From assembly GCF_003752465.1 (NCBI RefSeq), contig NZ_RKHJ01000001.1:558001-622000 (forward strand): a stretch of 64,000 nucleotides of DNA, given 5' to 3'. Below the pieces are notes generated by a model, which ran no database searches, had not been told where the DNA came from, and was given only the letters and a program-made list of their open reading frames with translations. Origin of the DNA: Agrococcus jenensis (GTDB lineage: Bacteria > Actinomycetota > Actinomycetes > Actinomycetales > Microbacteriaceae). The translations under genes and the position numbers were made by a program. Positions 8,686 through 17,002 of the stretch are shown piece after piece; positions within the stretch are counted from its first letter, which is position 1; every line of letters starts with the position of its first letter.

Positions 8686-9501
8686 ATGAAGGTCTTCCAT
8701 GGGCTCGCGCTGGCAGCGGCCACCGCGGTCATGACGGTCGGGCTGGGCGTGCCGCCGGCCCTCGCTGCACCACCGTCGAACGACGTGTACGCCGCCGCCG
8801 AGGTGATCCCCGCGATCCCCTTCAGCACGACGCTCGACACGACAGAAGCGACCACCGACGCCGACGACGCCGAGCTGAACGTCTGCGGCGCTCCCGCGAT
8901 GGACGCCAGCGTCTGGTACAGCTTCACCGCGCCCGCCGACGCCTCCTACATCGCCGACGTGTCAGCGTCGGACTACTCGGCCGGCGTCTTCGTCGCGACC
9001 GGATCACCCGGGGCCTTCTCCGTGCTGGCATGCGGCCCGGGTGGCGCCATGTGGCAGGCGACGGCCGGCGAGACCTACTGGATCGTCGTCATCGACGACC
9101 AGCAGGACGGCGGCGGCAACGGCGGCAGCATGTCGCTCGTGGTCGACGTCGCACCCCCGCCGCCCACCCTCGAGGTCACGGTCGACCGCACGGGGCGCTT
9201 CGACGCGAGGACCGGCATCGCCACCCTCTCCGGGACCCTCCTGTGCAGCGAGGACGCAGAGGTCGCCTTCCTGGAGGCGCAGCTGACGCAGCGCGTCGGG
9301 CGGCTGCTGATCCGCGGATTCGGTGCCACCGGGGTGGTGTGCGACGGCACCGCGCAGCCGTGGAGCCTGAACATCTCCGGCGACAACGGGCTCTTCAAGG
9401 GCGGGAAGGCCGCGAGCATCACGTTCTCGGTCGCCTGCGGGACCGCCTTCTGCTCCGAGTACTTCGCCGAGCAGACCATCCAGCTCAAGGGCAAGCGGTA
9501 A
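8686..9501 (+). CDS. Secreted protein of unknown function
   Basis: 271 residues with a Sec signal peptide ending near PPALA-A (residue 27). The first half (APPSNDVYAAAEVIP...MDASVWYSFTAPADASYIADVS) resembles the beta-sandwich carbohydrate- or protein-binding modules found after signal peptides in exported bacterial proteins. A Pro stretch (PPPP) near residue 160 leads to a second beta-rich domain with four Cys that could form two disulfides. No catalytic motif is visible. It ends just before a strong stem-loop and the tRNA remnant, so it marks the left outside edge of the putative island. Confidence 0.75.
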   Translation: MKVFHGLALAAATAVMTVGLGVPPALAAPPSNDVYAAAEVIPAIPFSTTLDTTEATTDADDAELNVCGAPAMDASVWYSFTAPADASYIADVSASDYSAGVFVATGSPGAFSVLACGPGGAMWQATAGETYWIVVIDDQQDGGGNGGSMSLVVDVAPPPPTLEVTVDRTGRFDARTGIATLSGTLLCSEDAEVAFLEAQLTQRVGRLLIRGFGATGVVCDGTAQPWSLNISGDNGLFKGGKAASITFSVACGTAFCSEYFAEQTIQLKGKR

Positions 9502-9538
9502 AGCAGCCGTTCCGCGCTCGCGAACCCGGCAGGAACCA

Positions 9539-9570
9539 AGAAGGCCATCTGCTCTCGCAGATGGCCTTCT
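9539..9570. terminator. Stem-loop terminator after the secreted-protein gene
   Basis: A perfect 14-bp stem (AGAAGGCCATCTGC and its complement) around TCTC, ending in TTCT. It lies 37 bases after the stop of the gene at 8686-9501 and is part of the repeated block shared with 18195-18226. Confidence 0.85.
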
Positions 9571-9587
9571 GCTGCGTCGACACAACG

Positions 9588-9619
9588 CGCGCCCGGAGGG
9601 ATTCGAACCCAACCTTCTG
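9588..9619 (-). pseudogene. tRNA-Arg 3' fragment
   Basis: On the minus strand this reads as the T arm (GGGTTCGAATCCC), the 3' acceptor strand (CGGGCGC) and the discriminator base of a tRNA. It matches the intact tRNA-Arg at 18246-18318 except for a two-base loss next to the T stem. The 5' half is missing, so it cannot make a functional tRNA. Confidence 0.8.
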
Positions 9620-9928
9620 CCCTCTAGCGGCCGTTGCGCATCGAGCGACTTCCGCGGTCCTGCGCCCGTACCGGTTGCCCGTGCCGCACACGCGACCCAT
9701 GGCCACCTGCTCGTGCCGTGATTCCTGGACCCGTTGTTGGACATCGGCCGCGCTCATCCCCGCTCGCGTGGCTCGCAGAGATGTGTGTGCACGATCGGCA
9801 GCTCATGCGCCAGGCCAACTTCAGCCTGACACCGTGGTCGGCAGGAGGCGCACAGCGATCACCCTCGCCGAGCACGGTCCCGCGCGCGAAGGCAGGAAGC
9901 GGTCGTCTCGCCTGCCTCGCGCCGGAGA
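9620..9928. other. Gene-free stretch at the island's left end
   Basis: About 310 bases between the tRNA fragment and the GH43 gene hold no convincing gene. Two short minus-strand frames (9624-9875 and 9485-9757) abut near 9757. The second has VQESRHEQVAM, faintly like the VQxxLGHxxxxMT region of tyrosine recombinases, so an eroded integrase end is possible but not supported enough to call. Confidence 0.5.
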
Positions 9929-10978
9929 TCAGGCGTCCTCGTACTCATCCGGGCTCCACTCGTCGCGCCACCGGATGACCGGCCGCCGGCCCTCGAACTC
10001 GATCGGCAGCCACACGTAGTCGGCCAGCGAGGTGTCGACCTCGGCGAGCTCCTCCATCGGCTCGTCGCCGTCGCGCCCCGGCGCGAAGTGCTCGACGAAC
10101 GCGCGATGCGCTCGGTCGCCGTGCTCGAGGTAGCGCGGCAGCCATCGATCTGCCAGCGCGATGTAGAGATCGCGCTTGCCGGGGTGCTTGAAGACGGACG
10201 AGATCTGCGAGTGGAACGACGTGCGCGATCTGTCGCTCGGATGCAGGTCGCCGAGCACCGTGAACGGGCCGTGGTAGCTCGGCGAGACCGCGGCCTCCGA
10301 CGGGTTCGGGTAGTACCCCGTCGTGCCCGACGTCAGCAGGTAGTGCTGGCCGTCCCTGGCGAAGTGCGCGGGCGCCTCGCGCACGAACGGAGGCTGGGGC
10401 TGCGGGAAGTGCGTCGAGTAGTAGCCGGTGACGTCGGTGAAGTCGTCAGTGAGGTCGGCGCAGATCATCTCCGAGTGCACCCGCTCGAAGTAGTAGTACC
10501 CCTTGCCGTCATGCGGGTCGACGACGAGGTCGAAATCGCCGGCGCTCATCCCGAGCGGGCGCAGCCAGGAGCGCACGAGCGTGTACGGGCCCAGGATCGA
10601 ATCGGCGGTCAGCACGGTCGAGCGCTGCACCGAACCGCGCGTCATCACCTTGATCCAGCACACGAACTTCCGCGTCTCGGGGTTGAAGACGATGTGCGGA
10701 CGATCGGCGAGCTGCCCCGGATGCAACGGCGAGTCTGGATCGTCGAGCTCGGGTGGCACGATCAGCCCGCGGTCCTCCCAGGCGACGAGATCGGTGGACG
10801 AGTAGCAGCGCACGCCCCAGTGCCAGATGCCGCTCCCGGGCGTGGAGCGCTCCTTGTTCTCGCCGTACCAGTAGTGCACGCCGTCGACCGTGATGATCGA
10901 CCCGCCGTGCGCGTGGATCCGGTTGCCGGCGGTGTCGAGCCATGGTTGGCCCGGTGCGATCGTGCTGCGCGTGGTCAT
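9929..10978 (-). CDS. Glycoside hydrolase family 43-like enzyme, cytoplasmic
   Basis: 349 residues without a signal peptide. A five-bladed beta-propeller glycosidase is suggested by AHGGSIITVDGVHYWYGENK near residue 23, RCYSSTDLVAWEDRG, FDLVVDPHDGKGYYYFERV, and REAPAHFARDGQHYLLTSGTTGYYPN (candidate acid Glu in REAP). This pattern is typical of the GH43 galactan/arabinogalactan-type subfamilies. Its start overlaps the stop of the rhamnosidase gene (ATGA), so the two act together, probably on oligosaccharides imported by the adjacent ABC system. Exact linkage specificity cannot be read from the sequence. Confidence 0.85.
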   Translation of the reverse strand: MTTRSTIAPGQPWLDTAGNRIHAHGGSIITVDGVHYWYGENKERSTPGSGIWHWGVRCYSSTDLVAWEDRGLIVPPELDDPDSPLHPGQLADRPHIVFNPETRKFVCWIKVMTRGSVQRSTVLTADSILGPYTLVRSWLRPLGMSAGDFDLVVDPHDGKGYYYFERVHSEMICADLTDDFTDVTGYYSTHFPQPQPPFVREAPAHFARDGQHYLLTSGTTGYYPNPSEAAVSPSYHGPFTVLGDLHPSDRSRTSFHSQISSVFKHPGKRDLYIALADRWLPRYLEHGDRAHRAFVEHFAPGRDGDEPMEELAEVDTSLADYVWLPIEFEGRRPVIRWRDEWSPDEYEDA

Positions 10979-13617
10979 GATGCCTTCCGTTCGGCCATCG
11001 TGGGTCGGTGCAAGGGCGGTGCGGGGTCGGTCCGCTCGCTCGAGGTGATGTCATCAGCAGCAGACCAGCATGGGGCGACGATCTCGTGGACGCCCGGCCC
11101 GACGGCGACCTCCTCCCCCGTGGCGGGCAGCACGACGGTGCCGGAGGAGCCGGCCGGCACCGTCGCGCGGATCGTGATGGTGCTGCCGTCGCGCCGCCAG
11201 GCGATCGCGGCGGGACCGTGCACGCTGTCGTAGCTGGCCGAGGCGTGCTGCAGGCCCCCGCCGGGCTGCGGAGCGAAGCGGATGTGCCGCCATCCCGGCG
11301 CGTCGGGAACCAGCCCCGCGACGACGCGGTGCATGAAGTCGGCGACCGCGCCGAGCGCGTAGTGATTGAACGAGGTCATGTCGCCGGGATTGATCGAGCC
11401 GTCTGGAAGCATGCTGTCCCAGCGCTCCCAGATGGTGGTCGCGCCCATCGAGACGGAGTACAGCCAGGACGGCAGCTCCCGCTGCATGAGCAGCCGGTAC
11501 GCGTGATCGCGGCCTCCTGCGGCCATCAGCGCGTCACAGATGATGGGGGTGCCGACGAACCCCGTGCTGATGTGGAAGCCGTCCTGCGCCACGAGCTCGA
11601 GGAGGCGGTCGCCGGCGCATCGTCGCTGCTCGTCGGAGGCGAGCAGGTCGAAGGTCAGCGCGAGCGCGATCGACGTCGGGGTGTCGCTCACGACGCGCCC
11701 GGACGGCGCGACGTACTCATCGCGGAAGGCAGCCGCGGCGCGCGCCGCAACCTCCTCGTAGTGGGCGGCGTCCGCCTCGCGACCGAGGACGGCCGCGACC
11801 TGCGCCATGATGCGCGCCGTCCGCGCGTGGTACGCCGTCGCGACGAGGTAGCGATCCGTGCGACTGTCCCCGGGCCGCTCGGGCGGGGCCGCCGGGTCGA
11901 GCCAGTCGCCCAGCTGGAAGCCCGCGCTCCAGTGCCCCGTCCGACCGGTGAGCCGATCGACGAGGTCGACCCACGCCCGCATGCTGTCGTACTGCTCCCG
12001 GAGGATCGTCGCGTCGCCGTCGTTGCGGTACATCTCCCATGGCACGATGACCGCGGCGTCTCCCCACGCGGCGGTGGGGTGGTTCGGGAAGCCGCATTCC
12101 ACCCAGGGGACGAACTGCGGCACGTGGCCGTCGTCGTGCTGCTCCGCTGCCACGTCCCGCAACCAGCCGGTGAGCACGCCGTGCGCGGCGTAGAGTCGGA
12201 GCGCCGTCGGCGCGAACACCTGGATGTCGCCGGTCCAGCCCATCCGCTCGTCCCGCTGCGGGCAGTCCGTCGGCACGTCGACGAAGTTGTCCCGCATGCT
12301 CCACACCACGTTCTCGTGCAGGCGGTCGAGCTCGGGGCTGCTGCTCGCGAACCGACCGGTGCGCTGCATGTCGGTGTGGATCACGAGGGCCTCCACGTCG
12401 CCCGTGCGCAGCTCGCCGACCCACCCCTCGATCTCCGCGTAGCGGAAGCCGTGGATCGTGAAGCGCGGCGTGTACTCCTCGGGCGCCTCGCCCGAGCAGA
12501 CGTAGCTGTCGACCGAGGTGGCGCCGCGCAGCGGCCGCGTGCCGAGCTCACCGTCCTCAATGACCTCGGCATGGTGCAGGCGGATGACGGTGCCTCGAGG
12601 CGCGCGGGGCCGGATCGCGAGGACGCCGGAGATGTTCTGCCCGAAGTCCAGGCGGATGCGACCGCCCTCGCGGCGGCTGACGTCGACGGGCCGCAGCCGC
12701 TCCGTCTCGCGGACCGGCGGCGCCGTCGGGGGCTCGATGGCGGCCGCGAAGCGCGAGCGGTCCAGCACGGCAGCGTCCATCCACGCGATGTCGTCGAAGC
12801 CGGGCTCGGACCACCCGCGCGGCAGCAGGCGGGCGTCGTACGACTCGCCCTCGTACAGGCCGGCAGCCAGGATCGGTGACGCGTGATGGCGCCAGGTGAG
12901 CGGGATCTCATGGCGCCGCCCGTCGCGAGTGACCACGTCGAGCTGGAGCAGCAGCGCCACATCGGTGCCGTAGATGTCCCAGAGCCCGCCGTCGAAGCCG
13001 AGGTGTCCGCGGTACCAGCCGTCCGCCAGCCAGGCCCCGAGCACGTTGGCGCCTCCGCGCAGCAGGCCCGACACGTCGAACGTCTGGTGCCGGAGGCGAT
13101 GGCGGTAGGACGTCCAGCCCGGCGCGAGGCGCTCGTCGGAGACCCGGTCGCCGTTCAGCTCGAGCTCGTAGACGCCGTGCGCGCTCACGTAGGCGCGAGC
13201 CCGGACGATGTCGGCGACGGCGATGCCGCGCGCGGCGATGTCGAACTCGGCGCGCAGGAGGTGGGCCGCTCGAGTCTCCGGCGAGGCGCTGAGCGAGGGC
13301 GAGACGAAGTCGACGCGCCAGCCGTCCGCGATGCCGCGCTCGACCCTCAGCGGTGACGACCATGGCCCGTTCGCGCCGACCCGTGCGCGCAACCTGCCCC
13401 CGGCGCGCGGTTCGAGCGCTCGGAACGGCCACGCGACGAGCCTCGCCTCGTCGACCTCCGCGCGCTCCACGCTGTCGTCGTCGTGCAGGAGCTCCAGCAC
13501 GAACCCGTCGGGTGCCGGCCCGTCGGCGATGACCGTCACGCGGGGTGCGCTCTCGTCGATGCCCAGTGCGCTGCCGCCGCGGCGGTTCTCCAGCCAGATC
13601 TCGGTGATCGTCGACAT
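10975..13617 (-). CDS. Alpha-L-rhamnosidase, glycoside hydrolase family 78
   Basis: 880 residues, full length for the family, no signal peptide. N-terminal beta domains (SPETRAAHLLRAEFD, ELNGDRVSDERLAPGWTSYRHRL, GANVLGAWLADGWYRG) are followed by an (alpha/alpha)6 catalytic barrel. The hallmark VDVPTDCPQRDERMGWTGD, near residue 440, carries the conserved acidic residues of the active site. The C-terminal domain begins after ATTIWERWDSM and the FNHYALGAVADFMH region. It releases terminal alpha-L-rhamnose from plant glycans or glycosides. It follows the permease gene with one base between start and stop codons, so it belongs to the LacI-controlled operon. Confidence 0.95.
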   Translation of the reverse strand: MSTITEIWLENRRGGSALGIDESAPRVTVIADGPAPDGFVLELLHDDDSVERAEVDEARLVAWPFRALEPRAGGRLRARVGANGPWSSPLRVERGIADGWRVDFVSPSLSASPETRAAHLLRAEFDIAARGIAVADIVRARAYVSAHGVYELELNGDRVSDERLAPGWTSYRHRLRHQTFDVSGLLRGGANVLGAWLADGWYRGHLGFDGGLWDIYGTDVALLLQLDVVTRDGRRHEIPLTWRHHASPILAAGLYEGESYDARLLPRGWSEPGFDDIAWMDAAVLDRSRFAAAIEPPTAPPVRETERLRPVDVSRREGGRIRLDFGQNISGVLAIRPRAPRGTVIRLHHAEVIEDGELGTRPLRGATSVDSYVCSGEAPEEYTPRFTIHGFRYAEIEGWVGELRTGDVEALVIHTDMQRTGRFASSSPELDRLHENVVWSMRDNFVDVPTDCPQRDERMGWTGDIQVFAPTALRLYAAHGVLTGWLRDVAAEQHDDGHVPQFVPWVECGFPNHPTAAWGDAAVIVPWEMYRNDGDATILREQYDSMRAWVDLVDRLTGRTGHWSAGFQLGDWLDPAAPPERPGDSRTDRYLVATAYHARTARIMAQVAAVLGREADAAHYEEVAARAAAAFRDEYVAPSGRVVSDTPTSIALALTFDLLASDEQRRCAGDRLLELVAQDGFHISTGFVGTPIICDALMAAGGRDHAYRLLMQRELPSWLYSVSMGATTIWERWDSMLPDGSINPGDMTSFNHYALGAVADFMHRVVAGLVPDAPGWRHIRFAPQPGGGLQHASASYDSVHGPAAIAWRRDGSTITIRATVPAGSSGTVVLPATGEEVAVGPGVHEIVAPCWSAADDITSSERTDPAPPLHRPTMAERKAS

Positions 13618-13618
13618 G

Positions 13619-14527
13619 TCAGCCCTTCACGGATCCGGCGGTGAGGCCCTTCATCACCTGCTGGTTGAGGAAGAGGTAGAGCACGAGGGTGCCGAGGACG
13701 TTGACGGCGATCCCGGCGAACATCGGCCCGTAGTCGATCGCGCCGTACTGACCGGTGAAGTTGAGCAGGCCGACCTGGATCGTCCTGAGCTCCTGCGTGT
13801 TGACGAACGTCAGTGCGACGAGCAGGTCGTTCCAGATGAAGAAGAACTGCACGAGGCCGACCGTGAACACCGCGTTCCGCACGAGCGGCAGGCCGACGCT
13901 CCAGAACAGGCGGTAGACGTTCGCCCCGTCGATCGTGGCGGCCTCGAAGACCTCCCGCGGCACGGAGCGGAAGTAGGTCGCCATCATGAACACGGTCAGC
14001 GGCAGGCCGATGGCCGTGTAGGTGATGATGAGCGGCCACAGGGTGCCGGTCAGGTGCAGGTTGAAGTAGATGGTGAACAGCGGCAGCAGGATCATCTGGA
14101 CCGGGATCATGATCCCGGCGAGGAACAGCATCAGGACGAAGCCGCGGCCCTTCCACACCATCACCTCGAGCGCGAAGCCGGCCGCCGTGCCGAGCAGCAC
14201 GATCAGGATCAGCGACGGCACCACGGCGATGAGGCTGTTGCGGATGTACGTGCCGAGCCCGCCCCCGACGAAGGCCTCGATGTAGTTGTCGAACCCCCAC
14301 TCCCGGGGCAGCGCCCAGAACGGCTCGCTCAGGAACTCGTCCTGCGACTTGAAGGACCCCAGCACCATCCACACGAGCGGATACGCGACGACGACGATCA
14401 GGAGGGCGAGCCCGAGCATGAGCGGGAGCCGGCGCACGAAGCGCACCCGCGCGCGGCGCCGGCGGGATGCTCGCGCATCGGTGGGCGGACGGCGGTGCCG
14501 TCGCTGCGCTGCGGTCTCGGCGTTCAT
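13619..14527 (-). CDS. Carbohydrate ABC transporter permease, MalG type (rhamnosidase operon)
   Basis: 302 residues: an Arg-rich cytoplasmic start, about six membrane helices, the EAA loop (FEAATIDGANVYRLF...LPLV) and a C-terminal SVKG. A GAAGGG ribosome site precedes the ATG, which lies three bases after the stop of the partner permease. It probably imports rhamnose-containing oligosaccharides for the cytoplasmic GH78 and GH43 enzymes encoded next. Confidence 0.93.
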   Translation of the reverse strand: MNAETAAQRRHRRPPTDARASRRRRARVRFVRRLPLMLGLALLIVVVAYPLVWMVLGSFKSQDEFLSEPFWALPREWGFDNYIEAFVGGGLGTYIRNSLIAVVPSLILIVLLGTAAGFALEVMVWKGRGFVLMLFLAGIMIPVQMILLPLFTIYFNLHLTGTLWPLIITYTAIGLPLTVFMMATYFRSVPREVFEAATIDGANVYRLFWSVGLPLVRNAVFTVGLVQFFFIWNDLLVALTFVNTQELRTIQVGLLNFTGQYGAIDYGPMFAGIAVNVLGTLVLYLFLNQQVMKGLTAGSVKG

Positions 14528-14530
14528 GGG

Positions 14531-15415
14531 TCAGCCCTTCGTGAGGTCGCGTCGGGTCGACCGGAAGATGAACACGGTTACGACCAGGCACATGAGCGTC
14601 AGGACGAGGGCGATGGTGCTGCCGTAGCCGTACTCGCCGAAGCTGAAGGCGGTGCGGAACATGTAGACGGTGAGCGGTGTCGTGGCCGTGCCCGGGCCGC
14701 CGTTCGTCAGCGCGACGATGGTGTCGAACACCTTCAAGGTGCCGTTGATCGAGAAGATCAGCGCAGAGAGCAGGACGGGCAGCGACAGCGGCAGCACGAT
14801 CGACCTGATGAGGCGGAAGCCGCTCGCGCCGTCGATGCGCGCCGACTCCAGCAGCTCGTCGGGGATCTCGACGAGGCCGGCGTACAGCAGCACCGCGTAG
14901 AAGCCCATCGACCGCCACAGGTCCATGAGGATGATCACCCAGAAGGACGCGTCGGGCTGGCCGAACCAGTCGGGGTTCTCGCCGCCGAACGACATCACGA
15001 GCGAGTTGACCGGCCCGACCGCCGGGGCGGCCTCGAAGAAGCGCCGGAACAGCAGCGCGACGGCGACGGTCGGCAGGATCACCGGGAAGAAGACGAGCGT
15101 GCGGATGACCGCTCCGCCGCGCCGCAGCGCGAACACGTACAGCAGCGCGAGGCCGTAGCCCGCTCCCACCTGCAGCACGGTGAGCACGATGGCGTAGCGC
15201 AGCGTGAAGGAGACCGACTGCAGCGCCGTCGGGTCCTCGAAGAACTCGACAAAGTTCGCGAGGCCGACGAACTCGAAGCCCCGGATCGCGTTGCCCTCGA
15301 AGAGCGTGTAGCCGGTGGACCAGAAGATCGGGACGAGCATCACTGCCGAGTAGACGGCGAGCGCCGGGCCGAGCAGGATGGCGACCGCGCGCCAATCGCC
15401 GAGCATGCGTTCCAT
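14531..15415 (-). CDS. Carbohydrate ABC transporter permease, MalF type (rhamnosidase operon)
   Basis: 294 residues with six or so membrane segments and the EAA loop (LESARIDGASGFRLI...LPLS). It forms the importer channel with the MalG-type permease downstream. A stem-loop in the 72-base gap after the binding-protein gene separates it from that gene. There is no ATPase gene nearby. Confidence 0.93.
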   Translation of the reverse strand: MERMLGDWRAVAILLGPALAVYSAVMLVPIFWSTGYTLFEGNAIRGFEFVGLANFVEFFEDPTALQSVSFTLRYAIVLTVLQVGAGYGLALLYVFALRRGGAVIRTLVFFPVILPTVAVALLFRRFFEAAPAVGPVNSLVMSFGGENPDWFGQPDASFWVIILMDLWRSMGFYAVLLYAGLVEIPDELLESARIDGASGFRLIRSIVLPLSLPVLLSALIFSINGTLKVFDTIVALTNGGPGTATTPLTVYMFRTAFSFGEYGYGSTIALVLTLMCLVVTVFIFRSTRRDLTKG

Positions 15416-15440
15416 GAGCGGATCACTTCCGTGAGGTGGG

Positions 15441-15471
15441 ATCGGGGCGGAGCGAAGGGCTCCGCCCCGAT
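15441..15471 (-). terminator. Intercistronic stem-loop between binding protein and permease genes
   Basis: A perfect 13-bp stem, ATCGGGGCGGAGC and its complement, around a 5-base loop. Mid-operon hairpins after a binding-protein gene typically protect that segment of mRNA or cause partial termination, keeping the binding protein in excess over the permeases. That role is inferred here. Confidence 0.7.
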
Positions 15472-15487
15472 CGGGGCTGGTGGAGGG

Positions 15488-16816
15488 TCAGCCCTCGTTG
15501 GCGGCCTGCACGAGCTCCATGAACTCCTGGCCCGAGAGGCTGCCGGTCGCGAGGCCTCCACCGTTGGTCTGGCTGACGCTCGTGCCCTCCGGGGTGAAGG
15601 CCGCCTCGAACCAGAGGACGCTGCTCGGCGCTTCGGTGATGACGTCCTGCACGAGCGTGGTGAGCTCGGACTGCTCGGCCGGCACCTCGTCGACGACGAA
15701 CCCTGTCACCTGGCCGGACTCGCTCAGCGCTGCATCGCCGTAGTGCTGAGCGATGCACTCCAGCCATGCCGCCGATCCGTCGTCCCACCCGCTGGTGGTG
15801 AACATCACCGGGATCCCGACGTTGGCGGGGACCTCGTCGATGCTGCCCTCGCCGCCCTCGACGGCGGGGAACGGAGCGAAGCCGATGTTCTCGACGCCGA
15901 TCTGGTTCTGCTCGGGGTCGTTGAAGTTGCCGAGCGCCCAGCTGCCCATGTAGAAGAACGCGCCGCCACCGGTCAGGAACTGGTTCATGGCCGTGTTGTA
16001 GTCGATCGAGCCGGCCGCGTCGCCGAAGTAGCCCTCGGCGCCCAGCGCGGCGACGGCCTCAGCCGCGGCGACGTACTCGGGGTCGGTCAGCGACGCCTCG
16101 CCGTCGACGACTCGCTGGAGCGCGTCGGCGCCGAGCGAGCGGAAGATGTAGTTGCCGACGAGCCGAGTGATGGGCCAGCCGTCCTGCCCCGCAGCGATGA
16201 ACGGCTGGATCCCGGCCGCCTGCAGGGCCTCTGCCGCCGCGGCGAGCTCGTCCCAGGTCTGCGGCGGCTCGGTGACCCCCGCCTGCTCGAGCAGCTCGGT
16301 GTTGTACCAGAACCCCTCGATGTTGAGCTCGGTCGGCAGGGAGTAGATGTCCTCCGAGTCGTAGAGCGCCTGGATCGTCGATGCGGCTGCCGGCAGGATG
16401 CGGTCGGAGACGCCCAGCTCCTCGAGCTCCTCGCTGAGGTTCACGACGAGCCCGGCGTCGATGAACTCCTGCATGAGCGCCGGCGTTCCCCCGGCCATGC
16501 TCACGTCCGAGAGCGCGTTGTTGCCCGCGAGCACCTGGAGCTGCTGGTCCCACGTCGTCCCGTCGATCGCGTCGACGCTCAGCGGAGCGGTCTCCTCCGC
16601 GGCGCTGCACGCGTCCGCGGCGAGTGACTCGAGCGTGCTGGAGATGACCGTGTTCTGGGTCTGCCCCAGGTAGGTGAAGTCGCCGTCGCTGCCGGACGAC
16701 GCCTCCGTGCCGCTGGGCGTGCCGCCGCCGCTGCAGGCGGTCAGGGTCAGCGCAGCGGCGCCGACGAGTCCGAGCACAGGGATGGCCCCGCGCCGCCGTG
16801 ATGCTGTGAACACCAT
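15488..16816 (-). CDS. ABC transporter sugar-binding lipoprotein (rhamnosidase operon)
   Basis: 442 residues from the ATG at 16816. The lipoprotein signal has an Arg-rich start, GLVGAAALTL and lipobox LTAC. The mature part resembles CUT1 binding proteins (ALSDVSMAGGTPALMQEFID, EGFWYNTELLEQAGV, FFYMGSWALGNF). Upstream ATGs at 16843/16840 directly abut the LacI-type operator and have no ribosome site, whereas an AGGAGG lies just before 16816; the GTG at 16813 is an alternative with slightly better spacing. It is the first gene of the rhamnosidase operon. Confidence 0.92.
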   Translation of the reverse strand: MVFTASRRRGAIPVLGLVGAAALTLTACSGGGTPSGTEASSGSDGDFTYLGQTQNTVISSTLESLAADACSAAEETAPLSVDAIDGTTWDQQLQVLAGNNALSDVSMAGGTPALMQEFIDAGLVVNLSEELEELGVSDRILPAAASTIQALYDSEDIYSLPTELNIEGFWYNTELLEQAGVTEPPQTWDELAAAAEALQAAGIQPFIAAGQDGWPITRLVGNYIFRSLGADALQRVVDGEASLTDPEYVAAAEAVAALGAEGYFGDAAGSIDYNTAMNQFLTGGGAFFYMGSWALGNFNDPEQNQIGVENIGFAPFPAVEGGEGSIDEVPANVGIPVMFTTSGWDDGSAAWLECIAQHYGDAALSESGQVTGFVVDEVPAEQSELTTLVQDVITEAPSSVLWFEAAFTPEGTSVSQTNGGGLATGSLSGQEFMELVQAANEG

Positions 16817-16842
16817 TCCTCCTCGAATGTGACGCCTCATCA

Positions 16843-16856
16843 TTGAAGCGCTTCAA
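16843..16856. promoter_or_regulatory. LacI-family operator O1
   Basis: The perfect 14-bp palindrome TTGAAGCGCTTCAA with a central CG, the form bound by LacI/GalR repressors. It lies between a TTGACA-like -35 (minus strand, 16890-16885) and the binding-protein gene, so occupancy should block transcription. The -10 between them is weak. Confidence 0.85.
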
Positions 16857-16909
16857 GACACAGGAAAGGCCCTCCGGACCGAGTTGTCAAGCGGCAATCG
16901 ATAAATCGA

Positions 16910-16921
16910 TGAAACGCTTCA
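16910..16921. promoter_or_regulatory. LacI-family operator O2
   Basis: TGAAACGCTTCA, a one-mismatch version of O1, lying 66 bp from it centre to centre, about six helical turns. It sits close to the divergent lacI gene, so the repressor may loop the DNA and also control its own gene. Confidence 0.8.
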
Positions 16922-17002
16922 ATCTTGCGCGAGGGCGCCCACGATGCTTGACTGCGAGCGTCCCTCGCGACGACGCGAGGGCGACTGAGGAAGGATGCCG
17001 CC

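Larger units (their letters stand above)
9532..9619. repeat. Left direct repeat of tRNA-Arg-associated island (att-like)
   Basis: This block closely matches 18189-18279 in the same orientation. It consists of ACCAAGAAGG plus a terminator hairpin, a short spacer, and then the 3' part of tRNA-Arg. The match stops at TTCTG (9619), inside the anticodon arm, where the intact copy continues into the rest of the tRNA. That is the layout expected of an attachment-site duplicate left at the distal end of an element integrated in the 3' end of a tRNA gene. Confidence 0.7.

Noticed and set aside
9624-9875. A minus-strand protein gene in the island's left gap
   Set aside because: No start site, no family, and frame broken near 9757; kept only as a weak finding of possible recombinase debris.
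13208-16627. A 1139-codon plus-strand frame across the rhamnosidase operon
   Set aside because: Antisense shadow of the GH78, permease and binding-protein genes, with no domain and composition biased to Arg, Glu, Asp and His.
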